Source: Ponticaulis profundi
GTDB taxonomy: Bacteria > Pseudomonadota > Alphaproteobacteria > Caulobacterales > Hyphomonadaceae
Reading direction: 5' to 3'
Assembly: GCF_042659465.1 (NCBI RefSeq)
Contig: NZ_JBHSSW010000005.1
Span: 62,001-126,000, forward strand
Length of the DNA: 64,000 nucleotides
The notes beneath the pieces are model-generated. The model was not told the DNA's origin, made no database searches, and saw only the letters and a list, made by a program, of their open reading frames with translations. The position numbers were made by a program, and so were the translations under genes. Each line of letters opens with the position of its first letter. The stretch's first letter is position 1. Shown here one piece after another: positions 8,166 to 17,195 of this stretch.

Positions 8166-8885
8166 ATGTTGTTCTCCGCTGCCATGCAAGATGCAAACAA
8201 AACGGCCCTGTCGCTCTGGCAGGCTTCGCTGGAAAATCTACGCGCAACACAGGAGACTATGGTTCGTCAAGGCGAACTCGCAGCCCGAATGGAAAACCCG
8301 TGGAAGGTCAAATGGTCTGGCGGCCCTGTGCCCATGCCGACCCTCGCCTTTCAACCGGGCGAAACAGATGTCACGCGCGAGGCTTTCCACGTCATGGCGG
8401 ACGCCAATCTGAAAGCCTGGGAAGTTGCGGCCGAAGCCTATGCGGCCATGCCGGGCTGGTCCAAACTTCCTTACAAAGCCCCCGGTGAATTCTGGAGCAA
8501 ATGGTTCGACCAGTTCAACAGCAAGCCGGCTCCAGCGCCTTCCGCCTCTCCGGCCAGCAAAATGGCCAAAGATCTTGTCGCTGAAGCCGAAGAAACGCTG
8601 AAAGCAGCCGAGAAGGCGGTCGAGGCAGCCACCCCACATCAAATCGCTGACCCGAAGCCCGTGCTTTTGTCGTCTCCAACAGGCGACGCCGACGACCTGA
8701 CCCAGATCAAGGGCATTGGTCCAAAGCTTCAGCAGTCGCTCAATGATTTCGGTATCTTCCACTTCACCCAGATTGCAGACTGGACGCCTGAAAACATTGC
8801 ATGGCTGGACGAGACCCTGTCGTTCAAGGGCCGTATTCAGCGAGAAGGCTGGGTCGAGCAGGCGCGCAATTTTCTGGGCGCCTGA
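8166..8885 (+). CDS. Phasin-like protein with C-terminal helix-hairpin-helix domain
   Basis: 239 residues from ATG 8166 (the longer frame from 8115 starts inside the palindrome and lacks a ribosome binding site). The N-terminal third is an amphipathic helical region rich in Ala and Gln, like phasins that coat polyhydroxyalkanoate granules (NKTALSLWQASLENLRATQE). A Pro/Ala linker and a charged coiled helix (about 135-165) follow. The last ~60 residues hold a helix-hairpin-helix segment, DDLTQIKGIGPKLQQSL, with the conserved tail seen in proteins annotated as NADH-dehydrogenase-like or 50S L21-associated. The combination suggests a granule-associated protein with a binding module. Its exact role is unproven. 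Confidence 0.6.
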   Translation: MLFSAAMQDANKTALSLWQASLENLRATQETMVRQGELAARMENPWKVKWSGGPVPMPTLAFQPGETDVTREAFHVMADANLKAWEVAAEAYAAMPGWSKLPYKAPGEFWSKWFDQFNSKPAPAPSASPASKMAKDLVAEAEETLKAAEKAVEAATPHQIADPKPVLLSSPTGDADDLTQIKGIGPKLQQSLNDFGIFHFTQIADWTPENIAWLDETLSFKGRIQREGWVEQARNFLGA

Positions 8886-8891
8886 TCTCAA

Positions 8892-9731
8892 TCACAAAAG
8901 TTCGTCGTAAAGATCGGTACGCCGATCGCGGAAAAAGCCCCAGGCAGACCTCTCACGCTTCAGCGCCTGCAGATCGAAGCCTGCCGTCAGAACCGCTTCG
9001 TCCGTTCGTCCGGCAACTTCCGTCAATGCGCCGGTCTGGTCTGCAATGAATGAGCAACCGTAAAAGGTCTGCCCATCTTCCACGCCAATCCGGTTTGCTG
9101 CTGCCACAGGCATGCAGTTTGATACGGCATGCCCCTGCATGGCACGTTGCCAGCGCCCGGATGTTTCCAGGCTTTGATCCTGCGGCTCAGATCCGATGGC
9201 CGTCGGATACAGGAGAAAGTCAGCTCCTTTCAGCGCCATAATGCGCGCCGCTTCTGGAAACCACTGATCCCAGCAGACACCAATGCCGATATTCCCGAAC
9301 CGCGTCGGCCAGACCTGAAAGCCTGTGTCACCGGGCCGGAAATAGAATTTTTCCTGATAGCCGGGGCCATCTGGAATATGGCTCTTTCGATACCGTCCCA
9401 GAATCTCCCCCGCATCATCAATCATGACGAGCGTGTTGTAAGTGTGAGGACCATCGCGTTCGAAGATGGAAACAGGCAGCACAACGCCCAACTCTCTGGC
9501 CAGTTCGCAAAATGCCTGAACGCCCTCATGCTCGGAAATCGGTTTTGCAAGATCAAAGCGATCCTCTTCCTGCGTCTTGCAGAAATACGGCCCTTCCATC
9601 AGCTCCGGCGTCAGGATTACGTTCGCGCCTTTTGCCGCTGCCTCACGAATGAGACGCATCAATGTCTGAAGGTTGTCAGCCAGTGAGCCCCCAAGCGCGC
9701 ACTGAACCACGCCAATCGTCACATCTGTCAT
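8892..9731 (-). CDS. aguB: N-carbamoylputrescine amidase
   Basis: 279 residues. Nitrilase superfamily (CN hydrolase) enzyme that hydrolyses N-carbamoylputrescine to putrescine, CO2 and ammonia. The catalytic triad is visible: Glu in LTPELMEGPYF, Lys in YRKSHIPDGPGYQEKFYF and Cys in GVCWDQWFPEAARIM. The PGYQEKFYF segment is typical of the AguB subfamily. Its start overlaps the aguA stop by 4 bases (ATGA), so the two are translationally coupled and perform consecutive steps. Confidence 0.95.
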   Translation of the reverse strand: MTDVTIGVVQCALGGSLADNLQTLMRLIREAAAKGANVILTPELMEGPYFCKTQEEDRFDLAKPISEHEGVQAFCELARELGVVLPVSIFERDGPHTYNTLVMIDDAGEILGRYRKSHIPDGPGYQEKFYFRPGDTGFQVWPTRFGNIGIGVCWDQWFPEAARIMALKGADFLLYPTAIGSEPQDQSLETSGRWQRAMQGHAVSNCMPVAAANRIGVEDGQTFYGCSFIADQTGALTEVAGRTDEAVLTAGFDLQALKRERSAWGFFRDRRTDLYDELL

Positions 9732-10762
9732 ACGCTTTGACCTTCCGCGGACGGGATTTGCTGCGAAATGCAGTGGAACGCGCCCCCACCCGTCAGAATG
9801 GCGCGCGCAGATGACGCCACCACTTTCCGATCCGGAAAGAAGGATTGCAAGGCCTCGACAGCCTTGTGCACTTCATCATTATAGGCGGGCACAAGCACGG
9901 CCTGATTGGTGATGACGAAGTTTATATGACTAGCTGGCATTGCCTCGCCCTCATCGTCCAGAACCTGACCCGGCGAAGGGATGGTCGAAACGGTCAGCTT
10001 GCCGAGCGCGCCTTCATAACGGCGCAGCGTATCTTCAAGTGCCAACAAACGTTCGGCATGCGGGTCGTCGGCGCCATTTGGCGCCTGGCAAACCACATGA
10101 CCGGGCGCGATGAACCGCGCCAGATTGTCAATATGCCCATCGGTGTGATCATTCAGCAGTCCCTTCGCAATCCACACCACGTCCTTCACACCAAAGGCGC
10201 GCTGCAATTGTTCGGTGGCATGCGCACGAGACCAGCCCGCATTGCGGTTATCATTCAGCAGACACTCATCCGTGGTCAGGAGACGCCCTTCCCCATCCCA
10301 GTCAACGCTGCCGCCTTCCAGGACGAAGTCCAGTGGCGTGTCCGGGGTCTCGAAATGCGAAACCAGTCGAGCCGATAAGTCGGCATCGCCCGGATAAATG
10401 TATTTTTCACCCCAGCCATTGAAGCGAAATCTGCGTGTTTCCAACACACCGTTGCGGCGCGAGAAAATCGGCGCCGTGTCGCGCAACCAGGTATCACCGC
10501 AAGGCGTGTTGATGATGGATGCGCCAGGCACCATGGCCCGGGCAGCTATCTCGGCAGCTTCTCCCTCCAGAACCAATGTCACGCCGGTTTGCGGCAATCC
10601 ATTGGTCGGTTTCTGCGCCAGAATGGCATTGGCCAGCGCCGCGACTTCCTCGCGCGCCTTCTCAAATGGCGTGTCCCAGGGGTCAAAATGCGATGGCCAA
10701 CCGATGAGGAGCGTGTCCTGAGGTGCCCATTCCGGCGGTGGAGATGAAAGTGCGTGTGTCAT
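9728..10762 (-). CDS. aguA: Agmatine deiminase
   Basis: 344 residues. Member of the peptidyl-arginine-deiminase-like guanidine-modifying family; converts agmatine to N-carbamoylputrescine. Key motifs: PCGDTWLRDTAPIF, GWGEKY, the catalytic His region NDHTDGHIDNLARF, and the nucleophile Cys in GGGAFHCISQQIP near the C-terminus. It is transcribed with aguB. No arginine decarboxylase is seen in the window, so the source of agmatine is either uptake, a distant speA, or a side activity of a decarboxylase elsewhere. Confidence 0.96.
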   Translation of the reverse strand: MTHALSSPPPEWAPQDTLLIGWPSHFDPWDTPFEKAREEVAALANAILAQKPTNGLPQTGVTLVLEGEAAEIAARAMVPGASIINTPCGDTWLRDTAPIFSRRNGVLETRRFRFNGWGEKYIYPGDADLSARLVSHFETPDTPLDFVLEGGSVDWDGEGRLLTTDECLLNDNRNAGWSRAHATEQLQRAFGVKDVVWIAKGLLNDHTDGHIDNLARFIAPGHVVCQAPNGADDPHAERLLALEDTLRRYEGALGKLTVSTIPSPGQVLDDEGEAMPASHINFVITNQAVLVPAYNDEVHKAVEALQSFFPDRKVVASSARAILTGGGAFHCISQQIPSAEGQSV

Positions 10763-10814
10763 GCGCGCCCATTATCACTTGCCCCCGGAGTTTCAACTGA
10801 AAAGCTCAGCGACA

Positions 10815-10845
10815 AGAAAAAAGGGCGGTCCGAAGACCGCCCTTT
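10815..10845 (-). terminator. Rho-independent terminator of the TonB receptor gene
   Basis: The stem AAGGGCGGTC (10821-10830) pairs with GACCGCCCTT (10835-10844) around loop CGAA. On the minus strand it is followed by a run of T. It lies 25 bases beyond the stop codon of the receptor gene. Confidence 0.9.
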
Positions 10846-10869
10846 CCAGAAAATCGAAGGTTCGAAACC

Positions 10870-13800
10870 TTAGAATTCGTACTTCAGACCGAAGCGAACT
10901 TCCCAAAGTGATGCGTCGAGAAGAACGCTGTCACGGTCTGGGTTGCCGCCGAAGCCGTCAATAACGTACTGACCGTTTTCGATACCGGAGATCGAGTACA
11001 GTTCAGCATTACCTGGGAAGCCGTGCTCACGCAGGATGCCCCAGTCGTCGTTGATCAGGTTACCAAGGTTCTCGATCACGAGGAACGCTTGTGAGCGGTC
11101 ATTCTCACGGAAGCCTGGCAGATCCTGGCTGATGCGCAGGTCGAACTTCGTCCACCAGTCATCATGGCTGCCGTTACGCTCTGCAATGCTGCCTTTGTTG
11201 TCGCTCAGATAGTCGTTGCCATTGATGAATTCCATCAGTTCAGCAACTGCATCAGCATCGGAGTTCGCAGAAATCAGCGGATCGTTAGCACCCGTAGGGA
11301 TGTAAGCGAGCTGACGGCTTGAGCGATAAGGGTCCTCGATGATGCCGTTGTAAGCGAAGGTGTAGCTGAACGGAGCGCCCTGGTTAGCCGTACCGACGAG
11401 CGTGAAGCGCGTCGCGTAATCCGTCACAAACTCTTTCTCGATGTTGAGGCGCGCCGTGAAACGGTGCGGGATCTCATAATCTGACGTCGCTGTTTTCACG
11501 TTGACCGGGTCAGATGTTGCAAAGTTCGAGAAGTTCGAGAACGCAACTGAAGACGTCATTGGGTTGGTGTCTTGAGAGTCGGTGTAAGCGTACGCCAGGC
11601 TCCAGTCGATACCATTGCCATAGTCTTTCTGAACAACTGCAGAGTAAACAAAGGTCTCGCCCTTGTCGTCAGCATTCGTCAGAAGGAAGTCGTTCGAGTT
11701 GCCGCCGTAAAGAGGACGACCGTCTGGGGCTGTACCGGTTTGAACGTAACCGATTGGAACCACAATCGCAGATTCGTTCGTTTTCGAGTACAGGAAGTCC
11801 GCCATGAACGTCCAGTTGTCGCCGAGATACTTGTTCTCGAAGTCATAATTGATGACCGTACCGAGCGCGAATTTCCATTCAGAAGGAATGTCGAAATCCG
11901 GATCGATCGCGTTCACAGAACCCTGACCGGACGCATTCGCAACCGCATCGATCATCTCGTCTGGAACGTCGATGAATGGCTGACCAGAACCGCCACCGTA
12001 TGTGAAGTCGTTGATGTTGGTGAAGCTGCCATCACCCACACAGTCGCTTGTACGACCACGGTTACGACATTCAAACAGGGTCACACCGTTGTTTGAGTAG
12101 CTGTTAGACACCCAAACGTTCGGGTTGCCGCCTGAGAACAGGCCAAGACCACCGTGGAACGTGACCAGATCAGAGAAGTCGTAGTTGAAGCCGATACGTG
12201 GCTGCAGCAGGTCGCGGCCATCCATGGTTTCGTCGTTGCCGAAGCCATAATTGTCAGCAAAGTTCTGGTTGAACGCTGGCTTGTCACCAGATGTGTACCA
12301 GTCATAACGCAGACCCGCGACAACGTTCAGCTTGTCGCTGACTTGCCACTCGTCCTGAGCGTAGAGCGTATTGATTTCGTAACCGAAAGAAGCCGCACCA
12401 TCGTTGACATCGTTCGTGCCAGACGCGTTTTCATAACGGAAGTCAGCAAAGTCGCCGTTTGCGAAGTCTTCGATGGAATCAAAGACCCACTCACCCAGCG
12501 CTTCCTGAACGAACAGGTTAAAGACTTCGAACTCTTCACGCTCGTAACCAACCGTGAAGGTGTGATCGTTCCAGAGGTAGTTCGCAGCCGCTTTGTAGTT
12601 CCAGAGGTCGTATGAAAGCTTGTTCGCGTGACGAGAGTCGTCTGCACCGAGGTAAACAGTCGAACCGCTATCCAGACGAACCTGGACTTCACCGAAGTTG
12701 TCGAGGCCCAGAACTGGGTTCTGACGGTTTGCCAGGTCGATGTAAGAAACCCGGATGTCTGTCGAGAAGTTATCGGTCCAGTCTGAGTACAGAGACGCAC
12801 TGTAAGAGTTCAGCTCAGCGCCGCGCTCATAGTAGTGGTTTCCGTCAGCAAGGCGGTTGGAACCGGAGTCAGACGGGCTGTAGTTGAAGCCGTCATTGTA
12901 GTTGTACGTGAAAGACGCACGGTGCTGGTCTGTGATGTTCCAGTCCAGTTTCGCGAGAATTTTCTCGTCTTCTACGTCGATCGCGCTTGGAAGACCGCCA
13001 GCGATGTAACCATAACCTTCAGCGATATCGATGATCTGGTTATATTCAGCTGTCGAAACGCCCGCACCTTCTGGCGTGAAACCGAAGACGTTAGAGCCTT
13101 CGAACTTCTCGTATGCACCAAAGAAGAAGAGCTTGTCTTTGATGATCGGACCGCCAAGCGTGAAGCCGTAGCGATACTCATCAAATGCGCCAAGGTCGTA
13201 TTCGCGATCTTCGACACGGTCGCCAGTGAACTGGTCAGATGTGTAGTCGATGAAAGCCGAACCGTGGAATTCGTTGGTACCTGACTTGGAAACAGCGTTG
13301 ATGTTACAAGCTGTGAAAGAACCGTACTCGACGTCGAATGGCGCGAGCTCAACAGCAACCTGGTCAATCGCGTCATAAGAGAATGGAATGCGCTCGGTTG
13401 GGTAGCCGTTAGAGTTCAGACCGAAGTTGTCGTTCAGACGACCGCCGTCCAGCGTCAGAGAGTTGAAGCGTGGGCTTGCACCAGCACAAGAGATCGCATC
13501 TTCAAAACCTTCGTCCAGATAGACACGTGGGTCCATGCGGATGATGTCTTTGATGTCACGGTTGATGGCTGGAGAGTTCTGCAGCGTATCAAGGCTGAAC
13601 GTAGCTGCCGGGCCGGTTGCTGTCTGGATAGACGTCAGAGCAGGCGCAGATACAACAACTGTCTCGAGCGTACGAGAACCGGAAACCGTGATCGGAACCG
13701 TGTAGTTGTCGTCGATGTTCAGATAGATGTCTGTGATGTCGACAGGTGTGAAATCACCGCCGGTAACAGAGATCGTGTAAGGACCGCCAACACGCAGGCC

Positions 13801-14022
13801 ACGTGTCGAGAACGCACCCGAAGCGTTCGTCGTTGCGGTAGAAACCGTGCCGGATGGCTCGTGCGTTACCTGGATATCAGCGCCAGAAACAGGTGCGCCT
13901 TCATCTGTGGTAATCGTGCCGCGAATTGCGGATGTCGTAACCTGCGCCATGGCAGGTACGGCAATTGCGGTTGCGAGCGCAGACATAGCGACGCCACCGG
14001 CAATGGTCTTCCAAAATTTCAT
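10870..14022 (-). CDS. Oar-like TonB-dependent outer-membrane receptor
   Basis: 1050 residues with an intact start, signal peptide (cleavage likely after AMA, residue 26) and C-terminal aromatic (KYEF). Residues about 30-110 form a carboxypeptidase-regulatory-like beta domain (IRGTITTDEGAPVSGADI), then a plug segment (about 135-250) and a long 22-strand-type barrel with many Tyr/Asn/Asp-rich loops. This matches the OmpA-related (Oar) class of TonB receptors common in Caulobacterales and Xanthomonadales rather than siderophore receptors with a short N-terminus. Substrate cannot be read from the sequence. No exbB/exbD/tonB is adjacent. Tandem heptamers upstream (14089-14117) suggest regulation, possibly by phosphate. 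Confidence 0.88.
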   Translation of the reverse strand: MKFWKTIAGGVAMSALATAIAVPAMAQVTTSAIRGTITTDEGAPVSGADIQVTHEPSGTVSTATTNASGAFSTRGLRVGGPYTISVTGGDFTPVDITDIYLNIDDNYTVPITVSGSRTLETVVVSAPALTSIQTATGPAATFSLDTLQNSPAINRDIKDIIRMDPRVYLDEGFEDAISCAGASPRFNSLTLDGGRLNDNFGLNSNGYPTERIPFSYDAIDQVAVELAPFDVEYGSFTACNINAVSKSGTNEFHGSAFIDYTSDQFTGDRVEDREYDLGAFDEYRYGFTLGGPIIKDKLFFFGAYEKFEGSNVFGFTPEGAGVSTAEYNQIIDIAEGYGYIAGGLPSAIDVEDEKILAKLDWNITDQHRASFTYNYNDGFNYSPSDSGSNRLADGNHYYERGAELNSYSASLYSDWTDNFSTDIRVSYIDLANRQNPVLGLDNFGEVQVRLDSGSTVYLGADDSRHANKLSYDLWNYKAAANYLWNDHTFTVGYEREEFEVFNLFVQEALGEWVFDSIEDFANGDFADFRYENASGTNDVNDGAASFGYEINTLYAQDEWQVSDKLNVVAGLRYDWYTSGDKPAFNQNFADNYGFGNDETMDGRDLLQPRIGFNYDFSDLVTFHGGLGLFSGGNPNVWVSNSYSNNGVTLFECRNRGRTSDCVGDGSFTNINDFTYGGGSGQPFIDVPDEMIDAVANASGQGSVNAIDPDFDIPSEWKFALGTVINYDFENKYLGDNWTFMADFLYSKTNESAIVVPIGYVQTGTAPDGRPLYGGNSNDFLLTNADDKGETFVYSAVVQKDYGNGIDWSLAYAYTDSQDTNPMTSSVAFSNFSNFATSDPVNVKTATSDYEIPHRFTARLNIEKEFVTDYATRFTLVGTANQGAPFSYTFAYNGIIEDPYRSSRQLAYIPTGANDPLISANSDADAVAELMEFINGNDYLSDNKGSIAERNGSHDDWWTKFDLRISQDLPGFRENDRSQAFLVIENLGNLINDDWGILREHGFPGNAELYSISGIENGQYVIDGFGGNPDRDSVLLDASLWEVRFGLKYEF

Positions 14023-14088
14023 GATTTACCCCTTAAAAAAGTTCGTCCGAGCAGCATCGAACGCGCTTATCCGGGGGTTATTATTACG

Positions 14089-14117
14089 CTATGACGCTTC
14101 TGTGAAGCGCCTGTGAA
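14089..14117. promoter_or_regulatory. Tandem 11-base-periodic heptamers upstream of the TonB receptor gene
   Basis: CTATGAC at 14089, CTGTGAA at 14100 and CTGTGAA at 14111 are separated by GCTT and GCGC, giving an exact 11-base period. The layout (7-mer plus 4-base spacer) is that of Pho boxes, and CTGTGAA shares 5 of 7 bases with CTGTCAT. The orientation is opposite to the gene, so PhoB control is only a hypothesis. Confidence 0.4.
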
Positions 14118-14201
14118 GCTTTTATGTCAGCCGTTACTTAAAGTCCCCGGTGCGGCTTTCATGCAACAGAATCAAACTGCTCGCCTGAACATTCAAGGCA
14201 T

Positions 14202-14234
14202 AAAAAAAGCCGGGCATTTCTGCCCAGCTTTTTT
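14202..14234 (-). terminator. Rho-independent terminator of speD
   Basis: A-tract plus GCCGGGCA (14209-14216), loop TTTC, then TGCCCAGC (14221-14228) and a T-tract. One mismatch in the stem. It works on either strand by shape; on the minus strand it lies 40 bases after the speD stop. Confidence 0.88.
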
Positions 14235-14273
14235 CTGTAGTGTCGTTATAAATCCGAGCAATTTGCTCGATTT

Positions 14274-14750
14274 TTATACACTCAAGCCACGACGATGTTC
14301 AGTCAGGCCAATCCGGGACGGTGAGAAGGCTTCCTGAAGCGCTTCAATCGTCTTGTGTGGTTTGGCTGCACCGCACATGAATACGTCGACCGCAGCGAAG
14401 TTACGCTCTGGCCAGGTGTGGATAGAGATATGGCTCTCGGAGAGCACGATCACGCCAGACACACCATTGTTTGGTGTGAAGACGTGAAAGTCTGAGCTCA
14501 GGATCGTTGCGCCAGCGCGAACCGCTGCATCGCAGAGCGACTTTTCGATATGTTCCGGGTCATCGATGCGACAAACGTCCCACAGATCAATGATCAGGTG
14601 GGTGCCTGCGAATTCAACGCCATCACGCTTGATGAAAAAGTCGAGACGTTCTTCTTCGTTTGCCGCCGCGCCAGATTGCTCTTCCGACGCGGCCACATCC
14701 TGTTCGTCAAGGACCTCAAAATCCGGGGTACCCGGGGCTCCGTAAGCCAT
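14274..14750 (-). CDS. speD: S-adenosylmethionine decarboxylase proenzyme
   Basis: 158 residues from ATG 14750, preceded by GAGG at good spacing; the open frame continues to 14981 but without family similarity. The pyruvoyl enzyme makes decarboxylated SAM, the aminopropyl donor for spermidine. The self-cleavage site is visible as LSESHISIHTWPE, with cleavage expected between Glu105 and Ser106; His111 and Cys126 (DVFMCG) are the other processing and catalytic residues. An acidic extension of about 35 residues precedes the usual domain, which is longer than the typical bacterial class 1b enzyme. No spermidine synthase gene is adjacent. Confidence 0.93.
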   Translation of the reverse strand: MAYGAPGTPDFEVLDEQDVAASEEQSGAAANEEERLDFFIKRDGVEFAGTHLIIDLWDVCRIDDPEHIEKSLCDAAVRAGATILSSDFHVFTPNNGVSGVIVLSESHISIHTWPERNFAAVDVFMCGAAKPHKTIEALQEAFSPSRIGLTEHRRGLSV

Positions 14751-14898
14751 GCTCACTACCTCATTGTTTCGATGGGCCGACCATCGGCCCCAGGTTGCAT
14801 GAAAGCGCGCGAATAATCCAAAAATGCCTTGCTTTGCAAGAGACAATTTTACAGTGTCCGCAAAAACTTGCAGTGAATTGCGCAGATGGGATGTCTTC

Positions 14899-16419
14899 GT
14901 GACACAAAAATCATCAGAACAGTCTGAAAAGTTAGCATTTTTTTTCATCGGGTTCATATTGCTTCTGGCGTGTTTTCGCATGCTCGGCGTGCTGTTTACA
15001 CCCCTGAATCTGGGCCCGGATGAGGCTCAGTACTGGCGATGGTCAAAAAGCTTCGACTGGGGTTATTTTTCGAAGCCGCCAATGGTCGCCTGGGTGATTG
15101 GTGCAATGACCAATCTGTTTGGCGATCATGAATGGGCAATCCGCTTTGCCTCACCGATTTTTCATACCGGCACCGCCATAGCTCTTTTTATGGCCGGACA
15201 GCGCTTCTGGTCAACGAAAGTCGGCATTTATGCCGGCCTCTGCTTCACACTGATGACAGCAATCTGGCTGTCTTCCGGCATTATGTCGACAGATGTGCCA
15301 CTCCTGTTCTTCTGGTCACTCGGGCTCTTTTTCTTCCTATCCTTACGCACAAATCGCAGCTGGGTTGCCGCAATCGGGCTCGGCGTTGCGTTGGGGCTCG
15401 GCTTTCTGTCCAAATACGCCATGGTCTATTTCCTGATCGGCATGGCATTGTCTGCGCTGATCGACCCGGTCAGCCGGAAGGCCCTTCTCAGCCTGAAGGG
15501 ACTGGCCGCACTGGCCCTCTTCCTCGCCATCTTCGCTCCCCACTTGGTCTGGAATGCCGAGAATGGCTTCAAGACCGTCGGCCACACGGCAGACAATGCG
15601 AACTGGGGCGAGGAGCTCCTCAATCCGGAAAATGGCTTCAAGTTCTTCTTTGATCAGTTCGCCGTGTTTGGCCCGCTTAGCTTCCTGCTTCTGCTGTCCT
15701 TCTTCGGGCTCAGCATCTTCCGCCGCAACGCGATTACCCAATGGGCAGACCGCCGGATTGCCGTCCTGGCCTGCTTTGTGATCCCGCCACTCCTGATCAT
15801 CCTCGTGCAGGCCTTTATCAGCCGCGCCCACGCAAACTGGGCCGCGACCGCCTACCCCGCTGCCTGTCTGATCCTGGCCATCTGGGCGACGTCCGTCGGC
15901 GGTTGGGTCCGCAAGATCCTGATCGGCGGGTTTGCCCTCAGCATGGTGGTCGGGGTGATCTTCACCACGCTCGTCGTCCTGCCCGTTGAGACACAAATCC
16001 AGGTGATGGGCGGAAACGCCACCAAGCGGCTTCGCGGCTGGCCGGAAACGACCCAGCAGGTCAAAGCCCTTGCCACCGAATACAATGCAAGCGCGGTGAT
16101 CATTGACGAACGCGAAATCTGGCACGGGCTGGACTATTACGGCCGGGATGGGGAGCTTGCCGTCCCTGTGCGCGCCTGGCGACGGGAGGATCACCCGAAA
16201 AGCGCCTCTGAAGAGGCACTCATCTCTCAGGCTGATGCGGAGAATGCACTCATCCTCAGCTATCGCGAGGGAGACCGTGCAAACCTGTTGGCGGATTTTG
16301 CCGAAACAGAAGCCATCGGCGAGCTTGAGATTGACCTTGGCGGCAATCGATATCGCCGCTTCGAGGTTTATATCGGACGCGGCTTTGAACCAAAGCCACG
16401 CCCCCTGCCGACTACATAG
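14899..16419 (+). CDS. GT39/GT83-type membrane glycosyltransferase (ArnT/PMT-like)
   Basis: 506 residues from GTG 14899 with GGGA upstream; an in-frame ATG at 14824 would add 25 residues that do not look like protein of this family. About ten to twelve transmembrane helices. The first periplasmic loop holds LGPDEAQYWRWS and GYFSKPPMVAW, the acidic motif of lipid-linked-sugar glycosyltransferases (dolichyl-phosphate-mannose protein mannosyltransferase and 4-amino-arabinose transferase families). It should use a polyprenyl-phosphate sugar in the inner membrane to modify lipid or protein; donor and acceptor are unknown. It diverges from speD and its end overlaps the msrA end by 8 bases. Confidence 0.83.
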   Translation: MTQKSSEQSEKLAFFFIGFILLLACFRMLGVLFTPLNLGPDEAQYWRWSKSFDWGYFSKPPMVAWVIGAMTNLFGDHEWAIRFASPIFHTGTAIALFMAGQRFWSTKVGIYAGLCFTLMTAIWLSSGIMSTDVPLLFFWSLGLFFFLSLRTNRSWVAAIGLGVALGLGFLSKYAMVYFLIGMALSALIDPVSRKALLSLKGLAALALFLAIFAPHLVWNAENGFKTVGHTADNANWGEELLNPENGFKFFFDQFAVFGPLSFLLLLSFFGLSIFRRNAITQWADRRIAVLACFVIPPLLIILVQAFISRAHANWAATAYPAACLILAIWATSVGGWVRKILIGGFALSMVVGVIFTTLVVLPVETQIQVMGGNATKRLRGWPETTQQVKALATEYNASAVIIDEREIWHGLDYYGRDGELAVPVRAWRREDHPKSASEEALISQADAENALILSYREGDRANLLADFAETEAIGELEIDLGGNRYRRFEVYIGRGFEPKPRPLPTT

Positions 16420-17071
16420 CGCCCAGCTCTGAAGGAGCGTCTTCCCAGACCTCCTTCACACGGCCGTCACGACCGCAGGCCGTGCGATAGAACTTATATT
16501 TCAGCGGCTTCTTCTCGTAATAATTCTGGTGGTATTTTTCAGCCGGCCAGAATGTGGACTCGTCGAGAATTTCAGTCACCACAGGGCCTGGCAGAAACCC
16601 GGCCTGATCAAGTTCACTTTTCGACGCTTCTACCAATTCGCGCTCACCTGCCGTGTCGACAAAGATCGCTGAACGATAACTGCTGCCCTTGTCACAGAAC
16701 TGACCTTCAGGATCGGTCGGGTCAATGTGGCGCCAGAAATAGTCGACCAGCTCTTCATAGCTGACCACATTGGCGTCATAGATCACGCGAACAGCTTCAT
16801 AATGGCCGGTCTCTGTGTGGCTGACCTGCTCATAGGTCGGGTTGTCCAGCGTGCCGCCGGTATAGCCGGAGATTGTCTCCAGAACGCCATCAACCTTGTC
16901 GAAATCTGCCTCAACACACCAGAAGCAGCCGCCTGCGAAAATCGCATCAGCCTGCTGCACCTGCGCTGCTGGCGTAACAAGTCGTTCTTCGTCCGCACCG
17001 GCCTGTTTCCAGAATGCCAGTCCGGCTGCCGTCATGCCCACAAGGACGGCGAGTACCATATTATGGTTCAT
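16412..17071 (-). CDS. msrA: Peptide methionine sulfoxide reductase A, exported form
   Basis: 219 residues. It reduces methionine-S-sulfoxide in proteins. The catalytic motif GCFWCVEADF (about 48-57) is intact, followed by GYTGG and the resolving region. The N-terminus (MNHNMVLAVLVGMTAAGLAF) is a hydrophobic segment that acts as a signal peptide or membrane anchor, so it probably repairs envelope proteins instead of cytosolic ones. No msrB is next to it. It is convergent with the glycosyltransferase gene. Confidence 0.95.
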   Translation of the reverse strand: MNHNMVLAVLVGMTAAGLAFWKQAGADEERLVTPAAQVQQADAIFAGGCFWCVEADFDKVDGVLETISGYTGGTLDNPTYEQVSHTETGHYEAVRVIYDANVVSYEELVDYFWRHIDPTDPEGQFCDKGSSYRSAIFVDTAGERELVEASKSELDQAGFLPGPVVTEILDESTFWPAEKYHQNYYEKKPLKYKFYRTACGRDGRVKEVWEDAPSELGAM

Positions 17072-17195
17072 TTTTATCTTTTGCCTCGATCAAAAGTGCC
17101 GAGTTTCCCTCACGGCCCTGTCGTCTTTGGAGGCTTACTTACGGATTGGCGCGACGATTTAAAGTCACGCAAAGCAGTGTCTCCGCTAAATGTGA

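Noticed and set aside
11572..12096. Long plus-strand frames opposite the TonB receptor gene
   Set aside because: They are antisense by-products of codon bias in the receptor gene; the receptor has signal peptide, domains and terminator.
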